A stretch of 16,408 nt of DNA from OMOG01 sp041485845 (GCA_041485845.1 JBGPKH010000142.1:1-16408); one strand, 5' to 3'; positions 1 to 7,457 are shown, counted from the first letter of the stretch. Notes: a model not told the origin generated them from the letters alone. Made by a program: numbers and translations.

Positions 1-17
1 CTAGCCCGACTTTCGCA
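1..17 (+). repeat. Left terminal inverted repeat of the IS
   Basis: CTAGCCCGACTTTCGCA at the first base of the window is the exact reverse complement of 1868-1884. Similarity falls off after base 17. The repeat could extend to the left of the window, but the right-hand copy is followed by host DUF262 coding sequence, which argues that 17 bp (or 13 bp plus a CTAG target) is the full length. Confidence 0.85.
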
Positions 18-35
18 AACTCGGACCTCATTTTC

Positions 36-1772
36 TCATGCCGAAGGCTGTCCATCGGGGTCTGATGCACTTGGACTCCTAGATGAAAGAAGTATAGGCA
101 TCCAACGCCCAAGCTCGAAGGTCTTGACTGACTTGCGCTGCTCCGCGGTTAAGTCCGGCGCCAGCATCACCGTCGCACGGCGACCGCGCTCCTTCGTGCG
201 CACGCGCACCAATGTGGCTTTCACCTCTGCCAGGGCCTTCATCATGCTCTGTGCCGACTTCCGGGTGCCGAGCGCTAAGCGAACCAGGCTGACCAACGTC
301 AAGCCGATCACCGTGGCGAAGGTGTGCAACCGCAACGAGTTGTCGGCCCGTTGGTGCGAAGGCCCCCAGGGCGCCACCCCGCCCTTCTTGGCCCGCCGGA
401 ACAGTTCCTCCACCTTCCACTGTCCCCGGAAGGCATACGCGATTCTTCCGCTGCTCCAGGCATGACGGTCGGTACACAACACCCGCCGACCCAGCCGCGT
501 ACGTTCCAGCAGGCGCCGTCGTGCCGGATCGACGTGCCAATGGAGCGATACTTTCCCACGCCCTTCTTTCACCGTTGCGATCACGAACTTCGACAGGTGC
601 TCGCGTTGCAGCGCCTTCTGCACCCGGTCCTCCAGAGCCTCGCGCTGGATGCGGCCACTCGCCGCCCGCCGCTCCAACTTGCGCAGGTCCTCCTTGGCCT
701 TGCGCAACGCCACAGCGATCCCCCGCTTCTGTCCGCGCAGCAGTTCCTGGCTCTCCACCACCACCAGGGTGCGGTCCAGCTTGGCATCGCCAACCGGGAT
801 CCGCAATCGCGCCGCACGCACCTCACCCAACTTCCCTCCCAGACGCTTCATCGCTCCGCGCCGCGCAGCGTGTTCCAGCGCCAACTCCGCGGCGCCATGA
901 CTCAAAGGCAGCGAGAGCAGGGTGTAGTAGCCTTCCACATCCAGGTCCAGTTCCAGTTGTTCGCTCCATGAACCGCCGTCGCACACCAAGGTCCGGCAGG
1001 CGGGACCGGTGCGTTGCTCCGCATCGTTCAAAGCATCGTGCAACTTGCCCAGCGCCTCCAAGCACTCCCCCAGCACCGTCTGGTCCGACCCGTTGCCAGG
1101 ATAGGTGCGGTGCAGTAGGGGCACGTGTCCTGTCTCACTGACCAAAGCCGCCAGTCCCACCACGCGCAGATCGCTTCGTTTGCTCTTGGCTTTGCCGCGG
1201 CGCGCCAGTTCTCCTGGGGTGGTGGTAGCGATGTGCGTGTCAAAGTTGGTGGTGTCGAACGCGAGCACGTCGACCGCCAATTCGAAGCGCCGCACGGCCG
1301 CGCGGGCGATCTCGATCTGCGCTTTCTCCAGTTGGTCATCAGTGACCTGCGCGGCCAGTCGGTGAAACGACTGCCCGGTGAATGCCGAGGCCGGTAGGCA
1401 CGATACCCGCGGCACACACGACTCCAGAAAGGCCGCCAGATGGCATTTGGCAGCGGGCGCACAAGCTCGCTGTACCGCTACGGCGAGCACCATCTCGCCT
1501 ATGGTCGGACCGTCAGCCGGTCCCTTTAAGCCACAGGCTTGATCGATGAGCTTGATCAAGTCCAGTTGCTCGGCAACCCATATCAAAGCTCCCACATCGC
1601 CGACCCGTCGCGTCCCGATGGTCCGCGTCGATCCCAAGTCGGCGACCGGCGCCGCGTCTGCCGGGCCCAATACCGCTTGACGCGCGAAGGGCCGCTGCCT
1701 GGCGGGGTCCCACAGCGATTGGGAAGCGACACGATACCGACGCCCTCCGACATGGCGTTCGAATATGTTCAT
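36..1772 (-). CDS. IS1634-family DDE transposase
   Basis: This 578-aa protein would cut and rejoin the IS ends. It has the features of an RNase H-fold DDE transposase: a first aspartate in AFDTTNF (D173), a second in VCDGGSW (D265) and a glutamate in the helix RGQWKVEELFRRAK (E455/E456). The stretch with KRSDLRVVGLAAL and PLLHRTYPGNGSD (about 199-230) is typical of IS1634-like enzymes, and the region between D265 and the glutamate is long, as in IS4-superfamily proteins. Length is normal and there is no internal stop, so the enzyme looks intact. The ATG at 1770-1772 is preceded by GATGAAAGA, a weak ribosome site. Family assignment rests on motifs; the exact IS name cannot be given. Confidence 0.88.
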   Translation of the reverse strand: MNIFERHVGGRRYRVASQSLWDPARQRPFARQAVLGPADAAPVADLGSTRTIGTRRVGDVGALIWVAEQLDLIKLIDQACGLKGPADGPTIGEMVLAVAVQRACAPAAKCHLAAFLESCVPRVSCLPASAFTGQSFHRLAAQVTDDQLEKAQIEIARAAVRRFELAVDVLAFDTTNFDTHIATTTPGELARRGKAKSKRSDLRVVGLAALVSETGHVPLLHRTYPGNGSDQTVLGECLEALGKLHDALNDAEQRTGPACRTLVCDGGSWSEQLELDLDVEGYYTLLSLPLSHGAAELALEHAARRGAMKRLGGKLGEVRAARLRIPVGDAKLDRTLVVVESQELLRGQKRGIAVALRKAKEDLRKLERRAASGRIQREALEDRVQKALQREHLSKFVIATVKEGRGKVSLHWHVDPARRRLLERTRLGRRVLCTDRHAWSSGRIAYAFRGQWKVEELFRRAKKGGVAPWGPSHQRADNSLRLHTFATVIGLTLVSLVRLALGTRKSAQSMMKALAEVKATLVRVRTKERGRRATVMLAPDLTAEQRKSVKTFELGRWMPILLSSRSPSASDPDGQPSA

Positions 1773-1867
1773 TCTTTCATCTAGCCATGATCGAATGCCG
1801 ATGTCAAGCGAAAGGTGCGCTACTAAGGGTGTTGAAGCCTCCTCGGGCTGCTTTATCCCCTCAAATG

Positions 1868-1884
1868 TGCGAAAGTCGGGCTAG
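1868..1884 (-). repeat. Right terminal inverted repeat of the IS
   Basis: TGCGAAAGTCGGGCTAG pairs perfectly with bases 1-17. Read on the minus strand, the interrupted DUF262 frame crosses into this repeat (codons TCT-AGC-CCG) and stops at 1853 inside the element. This places the insertion point to within a few bases. Confidence 0.88.
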
Positions 1885-3076
1885 ACCCGCGCGAATACCG
1901 CCCCTTTGCATTGGCTGTCAAGGCCCAATACCGAAGTTGCGCCTCCTCTTCAGTGCTGATCTTGTAGCCACGGACGTGCCCAAAGTAGGCGATAGCAACC
2001 ATCAGGAAGGGTGAAGACAGCAACGCCGGACTCTCGATCCCGGCATTGCTCTTGAGGAAGTTCATCGCAAATTCCATTCCCTCCCCCGCGTCCTTCCAGG
2101 CTTTTTGCAGGGCTTCTACGCCAAGATTGCCGACCGCACGGAACCGCGACTGCCGGGTGGCGAAGGCCATCAGGTTTCTCAGATGAACACCAAGCTCCAG
2201 GTCGAATCCACCCTTGGTGCAATCGGCCTGAAACTTCAAGAAAGTCTGAAGCGAATGCCGCCACTTCGCCGTGATCTGCGCGAGAGCCAGATCCGAGCTT
2301 CGCAGCTTGGCCCCGAGCGAATTCACGCGCACGAAAATCTCAGTTACTTCGTCATAGGAGAGCGCGCGCTCAAGCACATCCATGCGATAGACGTATTTTC
2401 GTAGACCACGCAGCCTAGCTAAACGCTGGCTGTATTTCTCGTATCGGGGGTCGTCGAAGCCGGTCATGCCAGCCCTCTTGAGAAAGGGGGCATCGCTGTC
2501 TGTTTTGAACACATCCGACACCTTCACCCAGTGCGGCAATTGCTCCAGCTTCTTTGTTGCAACGACAAACGTCATCTGGTTGAACCGGCGCTGCAGTTCG
2601 TCGTCCGACGAGTCCGCCGTATCCCCGCCGAGATCCTCCTCGTCGTCTCCATCTTCCTCGTCTTCACCGTCTTCATTCACTTCCGTGACCACCGCCAGGT
2701 GGTCCGGGTGTTCAAGGTTGAAGAGAAGGTCAATGGGGCGCTTGCGACTGCGCACGTTCACATTCTCGCCCCGGATTACAGCCGACAGGGAGGTCAGCCG
2801 CTGCTGACCATCGAGCAACAGCCGTGTGCTCTGGTAAGGATTGGCGGTCTGTGAAACGGCGAATTCCTGCAACGGCACAGCTTCATCGGTTTCCCAGAGC
2901 AGAATCGCTCCGGAGGGATAGCCGCGATAGAGCGAGTCCATGAGATCCCGGACGCGGGTCGAACGCCAAACGTACCGGCGCTGCATCTCCGGCAGGCGCA
3001 GTTCCCCCCGCTCGATCATCGACACCAATTCTTCAACAGACGCTTCTGCCTTGGGCCATTCACTGTTCTCCTTCAA
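1885..3076 (-). pseudogene. DUF262 (GmrSD N-terminal-like) protein, C-terminus cut off by the IS
   Basis: DUF262 is the ParB/Srx-like NTPase domain found in GmrSD, SspE and related anti-phage proteins. Visible motifs are RLPEMQRRYVW (27-37), PSGAILLW (54-61), LLLDGQQRLTSL (86-97) and IFVRVNSLGAKLRSSDLA (247-264). The conserved GRYSRGSS (392-399) is where the IS enters; the frame then ends after eight element-encoded residues. Family members usually continue well beyond this motif, so the C-terminal part is lost or lies beyond the left edge. An acidic low-complexity insert (about 132-160, nearly all D/E/G/S) separates the NTPase motifs from the helical half. The start is TTG at 3076, with AAGG six bases upstream; no in-frame ATG is closer than M20. 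No nuclease domain (DUF1524/HNH) is present in what remains. Confidence 0.85.
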
Positions 3077-3088
3077 CCGCGCCTTGCT

Positions 3089-3229
3089 TTACTTTCTTCT
3101 ATCCGATCCGTTGTAGGCAAGCCAAGACGGTACGGGCTCGGCAGCTTTGCGCGAACGCTTCGGCAAGAGCAAAGCCTTCTTAGACTTTCCCCTGCTGCCC
3201 GCTCCCGTGCTGTGTTCACACGACTCCAT
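3089..3229 (-). CDS. Possible 46-aa basic protein between the 103-aa gene and DUF262
   Basis: A short frame opens with ATG at 3229, inside the last codons of the upstream gene (14-bp overlap), and ends with TAA at 3089, 12 bp before the DUF262 start. The product is strongly basic (KSKKALLLPKRSRK in the middle) with no membrane segment or known motif. Overlap upstream and tight spacing downstream are what translational coupling in an operon would look like, and the frame fills what would otherwise be a 139-bp gap. There is no clear ribosome site and the length could arise by chance. I do not recognise the family. Confidence 0.35.
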   Translation of the reverse strand: MESCEHSTGAGSRGKSKKALLLPKRSRKAAEPVPSWLAYNGSDRRK

Positions 3230-3527
3230 CTGTGATGATCGCGATCTTCTGGCCTTTGATCAGCTTGGCGAGCGTTTTGGCCGTTTCCGTGACATCGGGA
3301 GCTGCTTTCTCAGCGATGTCCCGCAGGTCCTTGATGACGGCGCGCACGTCTTCGGTGACGCCGGTGCGGAAGAACTCCTCGGCCGCCTTGTAGCCAGTCG
3401 CCGCTTCGATCAGGTCGCCATAACCTCTATTGCCGTCGAACTGGCCCAGGCTCTCTTTGTGGTTCGCGACTTCGTAGCTCATTCGATTTGGGTTGCCAAC
3501 TCTTTCATGTTTTTTCGCCCCGTTCAT
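3216..3527 (-). CDS. Hypothetical protein, about 88-103 aa, upstream of DUF262
   Basis: Unknown function. The protein is soluble and mostly helical by appearance: an N-terminal part with QFDGNRGYGDLIEAATGY, then an amphipathic helical stretch (RAVIKDLRDIAEKAAPDV) and a C-terminus ending KGQKIAIITDGVV. The first start (ATG, 3527) gives 103 aa. A second ATG at 3482 (MSYEVANH) gives 88 aa and may be the real one, because the first 15 residues look unstructured and neither start has a clear ribosome site. The gene points towards DUF262 with only the small 46-aa frame between, so the three probably form one transcription unit. I do not recognise a family. Confidence 0.6.
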   Translation of the reverse strand: MNGAKKHERVGNPNRMSYEVANHKESLGQFDGNRGYGDLIEAATGYKAAEEFFRTGVTEDVRAVIKDLRDIAEKAAPDVTETAKTLAKLIKGQKIAIITDGVV

Positions 3528-3594
3528 ACTGCCGAGGCGTAACGCCCAGACTGCCTTCGCGTAGTTGCCACCGAGCGGCTCCTAACGTAACTCT

Positions 3595-3608
3595 CGCACA
3601 ACTGTGCG
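3595..3608. repeat. Short perfect palindrome upstream of the 103-aa gene
   Basis: CGCACA-AC-TGTGCG is a 6+6 inverted repeat about 70 bp upstream of the start at 3527, in the spacer between the 161-aa and 103-aa genes (3528-3696). It could be an operator for the DUF262 cluster or part of a terminator of the 161-aa gene, but it has no T-run. I see no other gene in this spacer. Confidence 0.25.
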
Positions 3609-3696
3609 GTAACGACATCGGCGGCTTTGCTTCCATGCTCGAAGACCTTCGGCATTTCCCAGGCGTTTGGCTGGTGCGAAGAAGATTTATGAACAG

Positions 3697-4182
3697 CTAC
3701 AGGCCGGACGTGGCCAAGAACCCGTCCCACGCGGTCACACACTTCGTGGCAAGTTGAAAAGCATCTTCTGGCCCGCTGGTTGTATCGACTTCGTGCTTGA
3801 GACTGATAGTAGTTGGTAGTCCAGGCCCCAACGACAAGGCGAAGTGCTTCGCACCGAAGGTTGGACTTTCGCCGCTCTTCTCTGGCCGAGTGAGACGAAG
3901 ATGCTTGAGACTGTTGCAGATGTCAGCACATAGCTTTAGCGAGCGGTCAGCCTTGATCGCTCCCTCAACGGCAGCGTCAACCGCTTTGTAGGAGCCGAAA
4001 GCGGGCAGTACAGCGGGGTCATGCTTAATCCAATCCTTGAAGTGGTAGCAATTCAAGAAAAATGCGTAAACCTCATCGACGTAGTTGTCAGAGGAAACGT
4101 CATGCTGGCGACCCTTATCTATCGCCTCAAAACGGGCGTACCATCGTTTCATTCTGTCATATTGTTCCCGATAAACAGGCAT
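3697..4182 (-). CDS. Hypothetical helical protein, 161 aa (HEPN-like appearance)
   Basis: I do not recognise a named family. Two well-formed helical segments stand out: FFLNCYHFKDWIKHD (residues 41-55) and LKLCADICNSLKHLRL (82-97). This pattern, an aromatic/His helix and a second helix with an Asn-x3-His, recalls small HEPN-like all-alpha proteins of accessory islands. The HEPN R-x4-6-H active site is not clearly present, so that is only a resemblance. The open frame extends back to 4392, but that start would overlap the sigma factor by 58 bp and the added residues look non-coding. ATG 4182 has AGGG about ten bases upstream and a possible promoter further up. ATG 4152 is an alternative. It lies on the same strand as the DUF262 cluster, 169 bp upstream. 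Confidence 0.65.
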   Translation of the reverse strand: MPVYREQYDRMKRWYARFEAIDKGRQHDVSSDNYVDEVYAFFLNCYHFKDWIKHDPAVLPAFGSYKAVDAAVEGAIKADRSLKLCADICNSLKHLRLTRPEKSGESPTFGAKHFALSLGPGLPTTISLKHEVDTTSGPEDAFQLATKCVTAWDGFLATSGL

Positions 4183-4206
4183 ACCGACCAATCCCTGGCC
4201 CAGCAT

Positions 4207-4234
4207 AGCATACGTGATTGCCGCCCTAAGCCAA
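4207..4234 (-). promoter_or_regulatory. Possible sigma-70-like promoter of the 161-aa gene
   Basis: On the minus strand TTGGCT (4234-4229) and TATGCT (4212-4207) are separated by 16 bp, and the second box lies 24 bp from ATG 4182. The surrounding 4183-4334 spacer is less GC-rich than its neighbours. Both boxes are imperfect, so this is a candidate only. Confidence 0.3.
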
Positions 4235-4334
4235 ATAATTCTGAAAGGTGACAGACAAAAGTCACGTCTTGGCACCGTCGTATCATATACCATGGAAAGG
4301 AAAGTTTGTTTTGGGGGGATGTTCCAGCCGCGGG

Positions 4335-4919
4335 TCAGGGCCTGGGGTCCCGCGACAACTCCCGCAACAGCCAGGCCTTCGCCACCTTCCAATCTCGCAT
4401 CACGCTCTGGGGCGACAAGCCGAAAACTTCAGCCGTTTCCTCCACAGTCAATCCGGCGAAGACCCGCAGTTCGATGATGCGGGCACGCCGCGGATCCAGT
4501 TGAGCCAGGTTGGTCAAAGCGTCATCCAGCGCGATCAGCTCAGCCGTGCGCTGCGAGCCAGGGGCCGCGATTTGATCCAGACTCAGATGAACCGGCCCGG
4601 CTGGGCCCCCGCGTTTGGCGGCCGCGCGGGCACGGGCCGAATCCACCAGAATCCGCCGCATCAGTTGAGACGATACTGCGAAGAAATGCACGCGGTCGCA
4701 CCAGTCGACATTGTGGATATCCACCAGGCGAAGGTAGGCTTCATGGACCAGCGCCGTAGTTTGCAGCGTGTTTCCTGCACCTGCCCTGCGTCTGTACCGC
4801 CGGGCCAGACGGCGAAGTTCGGCATAGACCAGCGGGATCAGGCGGTCTTGTGCCGCCGCTTCGCCGCCCACCCACGCTTTCAGCAGATCCGTGATTCTCC
4901 CTGGTTCGCCGGACTGCAT
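4335..4919 (-). CDS. ECF RNA polymerase sigma factor (Sig-70_X6 / TIGR02999 type)
   Basis: This 194-aa protein should direct RNA polymerase to a small regulon. Sigma region 2 is seen as TTALVHEAYLRLVD followed by VHFFAVSSQLMRRILVDSARAR, the signature of the acidobacterial/planctomycete ECF group usually called TIGR02999. Sigma region 4 is LDPRRARIIELRVFAGL followed by TVEETAEVFGLSPQSVMRDWKVAKAWL, a helix-turn-helix for the -35 element. The start is ATG 4917-4919, because the longer frame (to 4979) would run back into the receptor gene and the family begins just before ITDLLKAW. It starts 2 bp after the stop of the upstream receptor fragment, so co-transcription or coupling is likely in the intact ancestor. 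No anti-sigma gene is adjacent. Confidence 0.92.
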   Translation of the reverse strand: MQSGEPGRITDLLKAWVGGEAAAQDRLIPLVYAELRRLARRYRRRAGAGNTLQTTALVHEAYLRLVDIHNVDWCDRVHFFAVSSQLMRRILVDSARARAAAKRGGPAGPVHLSLDQIAAPGSQRTAELIALDDALTNLAQLDPRRARIIELRVFAGLTVEETAEVFGLSPQSVMRDWKVAKAWLLRELSRDPRP

Positions 4920-4921
4920 TC

Positions 4922-5755
4922 TCAAAACAGATACCGCAGCGCCAGCACGATGCGGCGGCTCCCGCCATCGGTTCCCCATTGGTTGAGGAAGTTCACCGAA
5001 TTCAGCTTGGAATCCGGAATGCAGAAGTTGCGCGTGTTGGAGGCGTTATAGAACTCGGAACGGAATTGCAGCGTGCGGCCTTCGGCGATGCGCGTGTTCT
5101 TGAACAGGCCCAGGTCGAGGTTGCCGATGCCGTCCGCGCGCAGGACGTTGCGGCCCAGGTTGCCGAGCGGCGCGGCGGCGCTCACGCGCGAGAACAACTT
5201 GCTCCCACCGGCGCGGACAATTTCTTCCACGGACATGTTGGAGAGCGGCAACGTAGTGGCGGCGTTGGCCCGGATGGCCGTGTTGACCAGACCCGTCACG
5301 CGGAAGCCGGGATCGGCGCCGTCGAAGACACTGAACGGCGCTCCGGACTGGAAGGTAAGGAATCCGCTGAGCTGCCATCCGCCCAGCACGCGGCCGATCC
5401 AGCTCTTCGGCGAGCGCGCGAGCGGCAGTTCCCAGACGCCGTTTACGGCCATGCGGTGCGGTCGGTCGGAGCTGGCGCGGCCGCGATCGGCGCGGCGGTT
5501 GAAGGAGTCCTGCGCGATGGGGACGTCGCCGTTGACCGACGTTGGCCAGTAATCCGACGCGGTGTCGATGAAGGCGCTCCAGGTGTAGTGGGCCGCCATC
5601 GACAACCCGCGCGACAGGCGTTTTTCGAGGCTCGTCTGCAGCGAATGGTAGATCGAGGGGGCGCAGTTGCAACGCTGCGTGATCACGCCGAGGGCGGGGT
5701 TTACGCGCTGCCGGCCCAGCGATCCGGGAACCGTCGGGTTTCCATCGATCCCCCT
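4922..5755 (-). pseudogene. TonB-dependent receptor (Oar-like), 3' fragment only
   Basis: About 275 C-terminal residues of an outer-membrane beta-barrel receptor. Typical Oar-like features are RVNPALGVIT, YHSLQTSLEKRLSRGLSMAAHYTWS, the LPLARSPKSWIGRVLGGWQLSG strand block, LFKNTRIAEGRTLQFRSEFYN and a C-terminal aromatic end (LALRYLF). The signal peptide, regulatory domain, plug and first two thirds of the barrel are absent. The frame continues to 5878, but receptor-like sequence stops at about IDGNPTVPGSLG (near 5752); beyond that it is the antisense of a PD40 gene. The intact family, as in the receptor at 9111-12422, is about 1100 aa. The left limit is the stop at 4922; the right limit is an estimate. 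The remnant is unlikely to be expressed as a working receptor. Confidence 0.85.
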
Positions 5756-5765
5756 TGGGGAGGTT

Positions 5766-6059
5766 GACGCGAGCGACCGTCTTTCCCGCTGGTCCCCCGA
5801 CGGTAACCGGCTATACTTTTTCTCGAATCGCGACGGCTCCGACTGCGTCTGGGTGCAGCAACTGAATCCGGCCACCAAGCGGCCCGTGGGATCGCCCCAG
5901 GCCCTGTATCATCTCCACAGTGCCCGGCGCGCGATCCTGGCGTTTCCCGCGATGGGCTTTTCGGTGGCTCGCGACAAGGCGGTCTTCCCGCTGCGCGAGC
6001 TCACCGGTAACATCTGGATGGCGGCGGCGAACGAGGCTTCTACTTCACGGAGATTTTGA
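5766..6059 (+). pseudogene. PD40/TolB-like beta-propeller gene, 3' fragment
   Basis: Only the last ~97 residues remain. RWSPDGNRLYFFSNRDGSDCVW is a full WD40-like/PD40 blade repeat, and the tail (ALYHLHSARRAI, then FPLRELTGNIWMA) matches the C-terminal end seen in acidobacterial PD40 proteins, many of which are fused to a Ser/Thr kinase or winged-helix domain. No start codon belongs to this gene: the ATG upstream (5667) lies in the antisense of the receptor fragment. The gene is therefore 5'-truncated at the same junction as the receptor. What the missing N-terminal domain was cannot be told. It reads towards alaC, 98 bp ahead of its start. Confidence 0.75.
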
Positions 6060-6101
6060 CTTCCGCCCCGGCGATCAGCTAGCTCCTTTCACCGAGCCCC
6101 T

Positions 6102-6117
6102 TTGGCCGCACGGCCAA
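6102..6117 (+). terminator. Short hairpin after the PD40 fragment
   Basis: TTGGCC-GCAC-GGCCAA forms a perfect 6-bp stem in the 98-bp spacer between the PD40 remnant and alaC. No T-tract follows, so it is at best a weak terminator; it could also lie in the alaC leader. No clear promoter or ribosome site for alaC is visible nearby. Confidence 0.25.
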
Positions 6118-6157
6118 CCGCGCCTCCGGGTTCGTAACCCCGTCCGCCCATCGTAGA

Positions 6158-7351
6158 ATGGGCTTGATGCTCTCGAGTTCAGAGGAATTCTACCGGATTC
6201 AGAAACTGCCGCCTTACGTCTTCGCCGTGATCAACGAGATGCGGGCGAAAGCGCGCGCCGCGCAGATCGATGTCATCGACCTCGGGATGGGCAATCCCGA
6301 CGGCGCCACGCCCCGGGTGGTAGTCAACAAGCTCATCGAAGCCGCACGCAACGCGCGCAATCATCGGTACTCGCAGTCGCGCGGCATTACCCGGCTCCGC
6401 GAAGAAATCACGCACCGCTACCTGGCGAATTACGGCGTGGCCCTCGATCCCGACAAAGAGGCCATCGTCACCATCGGCGCTAAAGACGCGCTCGCCCACC
6501 TGCTGTTCGCCACCGTGGGGCCCGACGACGCGGTGGTGTCGCCCAACCCCGCCTATCCCATCCACCAGTACGGCGTCCTCATGGCCGAAGGTCACGCCTG
6601 TATGCTGCCCATGCCCGACGCCGCCACGTTCCTCACGCGCCTCGAGGACCTCTACCGGACGTCTTCCCGAAAGCCGAAACTGCTCCTCATTTCCTTCCCG
6701 CACAATCCCACCACCACGTGCGTGGACCTCGACTTCCTCGGCGAGATCGTGCGCCTCGCGCGCCGTCACGGCACCATGGTCATCCACGATTTCGCCTACG
6801 CCGATTTGGGTTTCGACGGATACAAGCCGCCCAGCATTCTCCAGGTGGAAGGCGCCAAGGAGGTGGCCGTCGAGATCTTCTCCATGTCCAAGAGCTACAA
6901 CATGGCGGGATGGCGCGTGGGATTCTGCCTGGGAAATCCCAAGATGATCGCGGCGCTGGCGCGCATCAAGAGCTACCTGGACTACGGTGTTTTCCAACCG
7001 ATCCAGATCGCGTCCATCATCGCGCTGCGGGAGTGTGAAGAAGATACCCGGAAAATCTGCGCCCTGTATCAAAAGAGGCGCGACGTCCTGGTGACCGGCC
7101 TGAAACGGGCCGGCTGGCCAGTGGAAAAGCCGCGCGGCTCCATGTTCGTTTGGGCTCCTGTGCCGGAACGCTTCCGCCCCATCGGATCGCTGGAGTTCGC
7201 CAAGCTGCTGCTCGAAAAAGCGCAGGTCGCCGTCTCTCCGGGCATCGGCTTCGGACCCCTGGGCGAAGGCCACGTACGATTCGCGCTCGTGGAAAACGAT
7301 CAGAGGATCCGCCAGGCGACGCGCGCCATTGGGCAGTTCTTCAGGCAGTAG
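6158..7351 (+). CDS. alaC: Glutamate-pyruvate aminotransferase AlaC
   Basis: A PLP-dependent fold-type I transaminase that makes alanine from pyruvate and glutamate in the cytoplasm. The 397-aa sequence follows E. coli AlaC closely by eye: RIQKLPPYVF near the N-terminus, MGNPDGATP (44-52), VTIGAKDALAHL, PNPAYPIHQYG, FPHNPTT (N183), HDFAYADLGFDGYKPPSI (D211, Y214), SMSKSYNMAGWRVGF with the Schiff-base lysine K245, and SPGIGFGPLGEGHVRFALVEN with the carboxylate-binding arginine R374. Length is as expected for the family. ATG 6158 is used; ATG 6167 (three codons in) is equally possible and neither has an obvious ribosome site. It stands alone, with truncated genes upstream and a converging redox operon downstream. 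Confidence 0.93.
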   Translation: MGLMLSSSEEFYRIQKLPPYVFAVINEMRAKARAAQIDVIDLGMGNPDGATPRVVVNKLIEAARNARNHRYSQSRGITRLREEITHRYLANYGVALDPDKEAIVTIGAKDALAHLLFATVGPDDAVVSPNPAYPIHQYGVLMAEGHACMLPMPDAATFLTRLEDLYRTSSRKPKLLLISFPHNPTTTCVDLDFLGEIVRLARRHGTMVIHDFAYADLGFDGYKPPSILQVEGAKEVAVEIFSMSKSYNMAGWRVGFCLGNPKMIAALARIKSYLDYGVFQPIQIASIIALRECEEDTRKICALYQKRRDVLVTGLKRAGWPVEKPRGSMFVWAPVPERFRPIGSLEFAKLLLEKAQVAVSPGIGFGPLGEGHVRFALVENDQRIRQATRAIGQFFRQ

Positions 7352-7406
7352 CGACCGGCAGCCCTGTCCGTGCCCAGTGCGCCGCACGACACCGCTTGCT
7401 GACGCG

Positions 7407-7428
7407 CGCGGCTCCGATCGGAGGCGCG
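7407..7428. repeat. REP-like palindrome 1 between converging genes
   Basis: CTCCGATCGGAG (7412-7423) is a perfect 12-bp palindrome; after one G-G mismatch the stem is extended by CGCG/CGCG (7407-7410 with 7425-7428). It lies between the ends of alaC and the DsbD-like gene. Its GC-rich arms and position resemble dispersed intergenic repeats of Solibacter-type genomes, but the copy number cannot be known from one window. Confidence 0.5.
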
Positions 7429-7457
7429 GCCGTAAAAAGCCGTGAAAAGAATCGGTT

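Larger units (their letters stand above)
1..1884 (-). mobile_element. IS1634-family insertion sequence, apparently complete
   Basis: A 1.88-kb element bounded by 17-bp perfect inverted repeats (1-17 and 1868-1884) and carrying one long transposase gene on the minus strand, with about 95 bp between the start codon and the right end. Size, single ORF and the DDE enzyme type fit the IS1634 family. It lies inside a DUF262 gene whose reading frame runs up to its right end. The outermost four bases at both ends are the palindrome CTAG, so they may be part of the inverted repeat or a duplicated palindromic target. The window starts at the left tip, so the left flank and any longer target duplication cannot be seen. 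Confidence 0.85.

Noticed and set aside
3524..3742. A 72-codon minus-strand frame between the 161-aa and 103-aa genes
   Set aside because: It overlaps the end of the 161-aa gene, has no ribosome site and an unstructured Arg/Ser-rich product.
4183..4392. N-terminal extension of the 161-aa gene back to 4392
   Set aside because: It would overlap the sigma gene by 58 bp, the residues look non-coding, and ATG 4182 has a better upstream context.
4248..5051. A 267-codon + strand frame across the sigma factor
   Set aside because: The minus-strand sigma factor has clear region 2 and 4 motifs; the + product has none.
5756..5878. Upstream extension of the receptor fragment to an ATG at 5878
   Set aside because: This stretch is the antisense of the PD40 blade and has no receptor features; the start codon is accidental.
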